A stretch of DNA of 64,000 nucleotides from Mastigias papua (taxonomy: Eukaryota > Cnidaria > Scyphozoa > Rhizostomeae > Mastigiidae), in the NCBI GenBank assembly GCA_964019165.1, contig OZ025269.1, forward strand, positions 13,733,422 to 13,797,421, written 5' to 3'. How positions within the stretch are numbered: position 1 is the stretch's first letter; every line of letters begins with the position of its first letter. The notes beneath the pieces are model-generated. The model saw nothing but the letters and a program-made list of their open reading frames with translations, searched no databases and had not been told where the DNA came from. Both the position numbers and the translations under genes were made by a program. Below are positions 36,240 to 64,000 of this stretch, piece after piece.

Positions 36240-36570
36240 TAGCACTTCCTCGATTATCCGGCCGCTACCGGACACAACCTTTTTTAGATGGGTATCGGAT
36301 AATGCACAAAGGCCGGTTAAATTGCACTTTTGGACATCGGTGCACTAGAAAACCCTAACTCATGGAGTAAAACTAACTCTGATGTATCCACTAGTGTAGC
36401 CATTGGCCGATTACGGAGCCAAGTTAACCAGTCGTCAAACATTGTTGTGGCCGATACGTGCGAAATTGGGCAATTTTCAACATATACGGCTTCTCTTATA
36501 TATGAATAGTCACGGCCAGATAATCGAGGGATGGTTAATCGAGATATGGTAGATTGAGGAAGCACCGTGG
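36240..36570. mobile_element. pogo/Tigger-like MITE with TTCCTCGATTATCCG end
   Basis: Left GCACTTCCTCGATTATCCGG and right GGATGGTTAATCGAG...TTGAGGAAGCACC are inverted, flanked by TA. Ends of the form TTCCTCGATTATCCG are typical of pogo/Tigger elements. A related right end alone lies at 37505-37575. Confidence 0.5.
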
Positions 36571-38185
36571 TATATTTTCTTTAAATAATTCGGCGTTTTA
36601 CAAGTAGGTTCTTTACAGAGTGGTTCCTTATAAGAATGCGTGTAGCAGACTATTAGGAAGTACGTATGTAATGCTCGGTCCTTTTTTTTTACGAAGTCTT
36701 CCTGAATGATAGATCTCACTCATTTGGTACATTTGCAATGATATCAAAATCGTTCAGAGGTGCTGTGCCCTGACCTTTGTATATTTGGTGAAAGAGGAAT
36801 TTCTGCGCTAGGCTTGCCTTATATAATACTATACGAGTACTATATGTCTTTCCCTCCGCACGGCTCGAAGGAGGAATGTTCTGCTATGCCTACAGTACTT
36901 GCACCGTTTTCTATCCTTATATGGTACAAGTGTTTGAAGATACGACTGAATAATGTGAAATGGCCGAATAATGAATGCATGCGAATTTCAGCCTGTATGC
37001 AAGAACAACGATGTAAAATTCACTGGTAGCAGTTTTTTTACCAAAACAAAAAATTCTAATAAATACCTATGTGGTAATACAGTTTAACTGTTATGTCCTG
37101 AATAAGTGTCACCTCGCATATTTTTTCGGAAGAAATCTCCGATACCCGCTCGTATCGATACTTCTCGCTTATCAAACTGTCAGTTTCTCTTAGGTAAACG
37201 TATGAAAAAGTTATGTTCGGTTTGACTTTTTTGTCGGAGTTTGTAGGCAGTAAGTGAGTATTAGATTTGTAGCATTCATACCCAAGACTTTTTTCAATGT
37301 TTTTATCGGATTTTTTGCAATGAACACCGATTGGGACAAATTCAGTCCAATTTCCAGGCCCCCGCTTACTTCATTTTGAGAGCTTTTCCGACCTCCCCGT
37401 TTAATGCAATTTCCAACCCCCGCCCACTGATTGGTAATCTAAAAGTACAGAAAAAAGAACAAAGACCAATGTGCGTACTTACGGGGATGATTACCCTACC
37501 CTGAAAAAAGGTCACAGGATAATCAAGAACTTTATAGGCGAGGGACGGATAATCGAGGAAGCACTCGTACTTCAGGCATTGACGCTTACACACTTAAAAC
37601 GATGAGGTGCAAGGGAATGACGAAGTCTATGAGTATCGTCTTGCCACCTTAAATAGGTAGGAAAATAAAAAACTATAACTGACATAGGTGTACAGTAATT
37701 TCATACTGACTTCATCCAAGTAGTTACTACAATTTTGTCTTAATCAAGTGCTAATACAGTACACTAATCAATTTCCAAAAATTAATCTGAATAATCCATA
37801 ATAAGGTAGAAAATAAAATATCAATTGAAACCGTTCTATCATAGTCTTAAATAAATCCATGCCTACTACTTTTAAATATAAATGCTTTGCAAGCTGTATT
37901 GTAAAAAATGATCCCTTGTAGGTTTGGGATATTAGACGGTTTTTTGTGAATCATGATGATATCAGATCTATAAAGACATACTTTAGAAAGTGCTGCTTAT
38001 TTAACCTAATGAGCTTACTTTGTAGGCTATAATCTTCTGGGATATAAACCACCCTAAGCTCTGCATTTCGTCTCCAGCACCCAGAGTAGCTAATCACTTA
38101 GGCCTACCCAACGTGGTTGATAGACGTACATATTCTCGAAAAGCCTCGAAGTGGATTCATACTTGGAGTTTCTCTGAGTCGGTGA

Positions 38186-38191
38186 TTTATT
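38186..38191 (-). promoter_or_regulatory. Candidate polyadenylation signal of SLC36 copy A
   Basis: AATAAA on the minus strand about 140 bases after the stop codon. It is the nearest canonical hexamer seen. The motif is common in AT-rich DNA, so this is weak support. Confidence 0.3.
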
Positions 38192-38331
38192 CATTTTGTT
38201 CAAGGAGTTACCTACACTTAGAGTTCATCCATATTCTCGCCAGCTATATTTGATCTTGTGACTTTGGATTGAAACGTATCTGGCATATGGCACGTCGAAT
38301 TCTTAAATATCTATTACAATGGGATTCATCT

Positions 38332-47256
<8,925 letters not shown>

Positions 47257-50165
47257 CTAGAAACATGAAATGTGATTGCGAGGCTATCATTATTCTTAAA
47301 CTGGAGACTTTGCCTTTATAGTTTATCATTTTCAAAATGGCTTATGGAATGCGGAATTGTACATGACTACTCCTATGTAGTGCTATTAAAAGAGCGAACA
47401 GAGAATGAAGGAAGAACTGAGTATGATGGCTTTGGGGAGTGAAAAATGATAACAAGAGACAATTGAGCTGGAGCTTTCTTGTAAATACCCTTAAATCCCA
47501 TTGCAAAATCATCACTGTTAACGTAAGAACTAAAGTTATCATTCCTCATAAATGCACTACTCTAAACGCTTGAAACTCTTCTTCTGCTAAATGCTGATGA
47601 CTGTGATTGCGTCAACTTTTGTTAAACAACTATGTGATAAGTGAAACAGGAGTGACAAAACATATGCGAAATCTACAGTTTCATTTCGTAACTCGCCAAA
47701 TTTCTAAGTCTTCTCTTAATTATTACAATGTCTGAAAATTTTTAGTGCCATAGTTCAGGTTATCTTTGCAATCCTCATCTTCTACACCAAAACATAGTTT
47801 GTTCTCTTCTTTGATGGCGCATCTCGGGATGTATCTCCTTATGTCTACGGTTTAGGAATATTCTTGACTCATTTGAACCCACCACCATTGAGTCATAGAA
47901 CCTAACCGGCTGTATATATTCATTCTTTTCGATACCTCTTCAGTGCAACTGCGATTCATCTTAAACTGCTTGGCATAACCAATATTCTGTGATGCTACTC
48001 TTAACAGCAAGATCATTGTTAGTAAATATGGAGACTAGCACCGATCTTCTACGGAGTGAATTTTGGGGAGAATGTTTCTGTACGCATTTTGGCTTTGCAA
48101 ATGCTATGTTCCTCTCAAAGGAGACATAGTTCGTGAAGCTTAGTTTAAAATTTCTGCTTAGTTTTTTATATTTCTATGCGGAACTTTTCCAGATTTAACT
48201 GTAGGTAATGTCTAAGTAACTTTTCTGAGGAACTCTCTTTTATTTCAGACAAGTAGAGGCGCAAGAAGAATCCGTTCAATTGATTAATGTTGTGCACTTG
48301 ATTTAAAAGGAATGGCAGCACCTCTTACGCTGCTGAAGGTAACAATCTACAATCTGTAACCTCTGTAACATATAGTCTGAGATTTATCTTTTAAAATGCT
48401 CCAAGACCCTTAGCTGGAGCAAGTCAGAATGGTGTTAAATTTACAAGTATATCATTTTGAGATCGATTTAATGATAGTTTGATTTTGAAATTGTAGACAG
48501 ATTAACTAGATCTAGGAGAGACTATGGCTATAAGGAACCACCTTGTAGGGAGCCTGCAAAAGTTAAGAACTCGCACTACTAAACACAATATGCCTAAGGA
48601 GCTTTCAAAGTTCAGGGATTTTTGTATCGCAGTAAGCAGTCAAGCATTAGGCTACCAGCTCTACTCAATACAGTCAAATTTGCAAAAATGATGTGTAATC
48701 CATGTAGCAGCCGTGTTTTTAGCAACAATTCATAGCAAGGTCCCAAATGTCAATTTTATCTTACTCCTAAGCTATTTTCAGGACAGTAAGTGTGTAGTTA
48801 AAATTAAGGAACTACATGACACCTTTCCTTTGGTATTACACTGTAGTTAAGAGAGGCTCAAAATAAGAAATTTCGAAAACTAGACTTTGAGATAGGCTCT
48901 TTATAAAAACATGTAGTTCGTCTGGAACTTACAGCCTTGCTTAAACTGATATCAGGAATTGAGCAATTGTTATTATGAAATACGCCAAACCTCTTGAAAT
49001 GTAAGCTCAGCATTCTAAATACTGTTGCAGTATATTTACAATAGTGCAGATGGCCAGACAGAGATATTCTATCTTTTAAAGAACAAAATTGATTATACAT
49101 GACGGCGCAATGAATTGTAAAGGATATTGCAAGTAATTAGTATAGCCGTAAGTGGTATTCCCTCCACTCAATGAAAGACAATCAGAGATTGTAATTCACC
49201 TGATTATTCTTTTCGATTATAATACGATCCTTTCATTGCATATGTAGTTTGTAGAGATGTTCACAAATGATAGGAAATCAAAACAAATGAGTAAGATACT
49301 GTTAACTTTAAGCATTATTTGCAATTATGTTTCATAATATTTCACATTATTACAGCACCCGTGTAGAATTAATAATACCAAGCAGTGCAATGGCAAAACA
49401 TTTTTGCATCAAATTAGCTACGTAATCTTGCATGGTTTTCAGCCTAGCTGCAAGAAGTGCCAGACATACAGGAACAAGTAGTTGTTGCTAGCCTTCACAT
49501 GTTAATTCTTCTTTATTGCTATTGATTAGATTGAATAAAAAACCTTGAAAGTACTATAGTATAGTTTGATCAGCAGTCTTGAGGAACAGTTTGATAGTCT
49601 TGATCATGAGTCCTTTATAAGGATAAATGCTACCAGGCCTACCTTAAAAATGGAGTTGTATCGCTATCTTCAACTGGTGCTGCTGATTCGAAGTTTGGAG
49701 ATCTCTCCTTTTTCTCGTCCATTTTGCAATTCGCGTTTCCCACGAGGCTGACCTTAACCAACTAATCACATACTTGAAGAACGTTAGCGGGGTCTTGAAT
49801 ATAATAACTAGTTTCACTTTAATTTTTGTGCGTTTCTTAACCCGCCATCTTGTCTGGATGAGCAGCGAGGTCAACAAGTCATGTACGTACAGGTGTTTGT
49901 ATTTATATTGGTGTGTAAACATTCTGAATAACTGTGCAGCAATTCTTATAGACTTGTTGCAGAATATCTATTTGCTAAGATTGCTAACATAGACATCAAG
50001 AGCTCTGGTTCTAGTGGCTTATTTGCTTTTGAAGCAGGTGACTTCACTCAGAGCTGAGTTGCAGCCTCTACCAGTTACACCAAATACACTTAATCATACA
50101 TTTCCTGAAATGATTGATATCAAGAAAATTCTATTGCAGCAGTTCTATTACCATGAAAATTATCT
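47257..50165. other. Spacer between SLC36 copies
   Basis: Should hold the first exon and promoter of copy A and the 3' UTR of copy B. I could not identify an initiating exon, which is expected to be short. Confidence 0.5.
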
Positions 50166-61883
<11,718 letters not shown>

Positions 61884-61984
61884 CTGAAGTTTAAAAAAGG
61901 TAATTACGAGCTGTAATTATTTTAACTTGGAGATCTAAATCATCTAAACCTTTTATGTGTTGAATGTACTCATTATTTATAAGA

Positions 61985-62233
61985 AACTTTGCAAAACCTT
62001 TTGTATGCGAGTTTCTAATCTTGTGTTCAAACTCTGCTTATAAAGTTTCTTATCGAGTTTCAAAACGTAAGACATAGTTTTCCTAACTTTGCCTCTCCCA
62101 ACCCCATATAAGAACTTTGCAAAACCTTTTGTATGCGAGTTTCTAATCTTGTGTTCAAACTCTGCTTATAAAGTTTCTTATCGAGTTTCAAAACGTAAGA
62201 TATAGTTTTCCTAACTTTGCCTCTCCCAACCCC
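61985..62233. repeat. 128-bp tandem duplication
   Basis: Two copies (61985-62105 plus spacer, then 62113-62233) with period 128 bp and one substitution seen (GACATAG / GATATAG). It lies just upstream of the first known exon of SLC36 B. Recent duplication. Confidence 0.85.
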
Positions 62234-62390
62234 ACCTTCTTAGTTAAATCTTTACCTCTAAGTGCCCTGGTCAATAGGAATGGTTATAGTGGATGTCCAT
62301 ACAGTAAGTACGCAGGTAGGGGGAGGAAGATCAGACCAAAAACGTAGAAGTGCGCACAAAAGGAGGGAGTCGAAAATTACTGCAAACGTA

Positions 62391-63327
62391 AGCCCACTTT
62401 ACACGACACTTTTCTAACCTAGGTTTACGTTAACCCGGGTTCAACTCTGTGCGCTTTACACAGGAAATTGGCTTTTTGTCGTGTGAAATGGATCTGGGGT
62501 GAACCTGAGTTAATATTATGTAAGCGCACACGTGTAGTGTCTGCCGTTGTTGTGTTGCGAAGGCTGAGCAAAATGGCAGACTACCGTACATTGACTATTT
62601 TAATAAGGCTTTTCCAGTTGCTGGCTTTCTACGTTTAGACGAAGTTCTGCTATATCGAAAATAAAGCGTAATAAAAGGTGAAGGGCAGCTGCAGGAAGAA
62701 GAGTGAAGTTATTTTTCAGATGAGGCGAAGAATTAATGTAACAGCTTTGGCAAACATTGTCCGTGCTCTGTGCTGTCCATTGCCAATATAAAGAAGTTAT
62801 TGGATAAGGGCAAGAAGTGAAAACTGGTGGGACAGTATTGTAATTGGAAGATTTACTGATGCAGATTGGTTAAAAAATTTTAGGATGAAGAAGGCAACAT
62901 TTACATTTATTCGTGAAAAACTTCAGCCGTATCTTCATAGACACGATACAAATATGAAGAAGGCAATTTCTGTTGAAAAGCGGGCCGCTGTAGCACTTCC
63001 TCATCGTCCCAGAGAGAAGCACGAACTACTTTATAATTTTCCATAATGGATTATCACTTTCAGTGGCGCATCGAATTGAAACGAGGAATAATCACGCTGG
63101 ACTTTGGGGCCCTTCTTTATTACGCATGCGTATTGAATCAATCTATCCCAGGTTCAACCCACTTTCACTTTACACGGAACTTAACCTAGGTTCAACCCAG
63201 GCTCAACCCACCTCTTGAGCAGGAATTTCCTAACATGGGTTAAGCCTGGGTTGGCTCACTTTACACGACGAAATTTAACCTGTGTTAGCGCTAACCTAGG
63301 TTAGAAAAGTGTCGTGCAAAGTGGGCT
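62391..63327 (+). mobile_element. PIF/Harbinger-like element with GTA target duplication
   Basis: 937 bp with long inverted ends (AGCCCACTTT-CACGACAC and TTCTAACCTAGGTTA), flanked by GTA at 62388-62390 and 63328-63330. Subterminal AACCTAGGTT/AACCCGGGTT-like palindromes repeat at both ends. It contains a Harbinger nuclease remnant at 62818-63006. GTA departs from the usual TWA site of this superfamily. Confidence 0.75.
62818..63006 (+). pseudogene. HARBI1-like nuclease fragment
   Basis: The plus-strand frame reads NWWDSIVIGRFTDADWLKNF, RMKKATFTFIREKLQPYL and ISVEKRAAVAL, the conserved entry of PIF/Harbinger nucleases. The DDE catalytic residues downstream are absent, so this is a deleted copy. 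Confidence 0.8.
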
Positions 63328-64000
63328 GTACTTTATGAATGGAACCTTAATTTTTTACTGCTATTAATGGATAATATGGCTATCTCTTATTTACCGGCGT
63401 AGGCGGACTGAAAATTTAGGGAGCTGCAAACTGTTTGCCAGAATGAGCAAGAAAAGCACTGAAGATGAACGAAGGATTTCCATGTCGATTGTTGTCTAAC
63501 TGGATTCAGCTGCAGCTATTGTCGGTAAAACTATTGCTTTCTTAAAGAAATTGCCCAAACAAGATAGACTTCTACCAAATTGGTGTGCTGCCATCCCCAG
63601 CTGCTCCCAGCTGCTCCTGCTTCCCTCAGCCTCCACTTCCTATGTCTATATCAGGGAGCTAGTGAGATCTATCATAAAGGATTAAAGTGAATTAGAATGG
63701 AGATTTTAATTAGTTTATAGATTTATACAGGTTGAAATTTGTGGGGGTGACATACATCATTTCTGAGTTCATTTTCCTGTTATGAAAAATGTTTTCCATT
63801 TCATATGCAAGAATTTACAAACAATGTTACAATTTTGAATGGACATTGCTATTTCTGGGAAGAAATTATAAAGCAAGGAAGTTATAATGTTACAAAGCAA
63901 ACTGTAGTTTTGAAATATAATAACATAACAGCAAATGTTTCTTAATTTTGTCTACCTAGACAAAACTTATACCAGACTTTCGGAAGTTTTGGGAATATGA
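63328..64000. other. No gene recognised
   Basis: Upstream of SLC36 B. Contains a small CAGCTGCTCC tandem repeat near 63600. The missing first exon of copy B may lie here or beyond. Confidence 0.45.

Overview
The window looks like nuclear DNA of an animal. Coding sequence is split into short exons with GT/AG introns, the non-coding DNA is AT-rich and packed with degenerate DNA transposons and truncated retroelements, and the genes are of animal type. The repeat families (PIF/Harbinger, hAT, Tc1, Penelope-like, R2/R4-type and jockey/CR1-like non-LTR elements) and a CRT-like transporter would fit an early-branching animal such as a cnidarian or sponge. The species cannot be fixed from the sequence alone.

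Three protein-coding loci are well supported, all on the minus strand. (1) At 0.3-34 kb there is a transporter related to the chloroquine-resistance transporter (CRT) family of the drug/metabolite transporter superfamily. Exons 2 and 3 lie at 1379-1565 and 308-504, and the gene continues off the left edge. Three intact versions of the long first coding exon lie upstream at 3550-4001, 16415-16884 and 33193-33617. All end in the same splice phase with a good donor, each has a related GTCACGAG-containing stretch 157-204 bp upstream, and no second copy of exons 2-3 was seen. This suggests one gene with alternative promoters and variable first exons spread over 30 kb. (2) and (3) Two tandem SLC36-type (proton-coupled amino acid transporter) genes lie at 38.3-47.3 kb and 50.2-61.9 kb. 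Each has nine recognisable coding exons of identical length (81, 91, 89, 87, 85, 261, 167, 167 and 329 bp) with no frame breaks. Their first coding exons were not found.

Most of the rest is mobile DNA, and several insertions keep exact ends. They include a Tc1-like element (12734-13729) interrupted by a 299-bp hAT MITE with a perfect 8-bp target duplication; a second copy of that MITE (24025-24314); three PIF/Harbinger-like elements; elements flanked by 5-bp duplications; a broken R2/R4-type retrotransposon; three 3' stubs of other non-LTR elements; and a 5'-truncated Penelope-like element (42444-43410). The Penelope-like 3' region, and a second stub at 10386-10602, each contain a sequence matching a type I hammerhead ribozyme core with a paired helix I.

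The most notable observations are the variable-first-exon layout of the CRT-like gene and the two hammerhead ribozymes. No tRNA, rRNA, CRISPR array or bacterial-type operon was seen.
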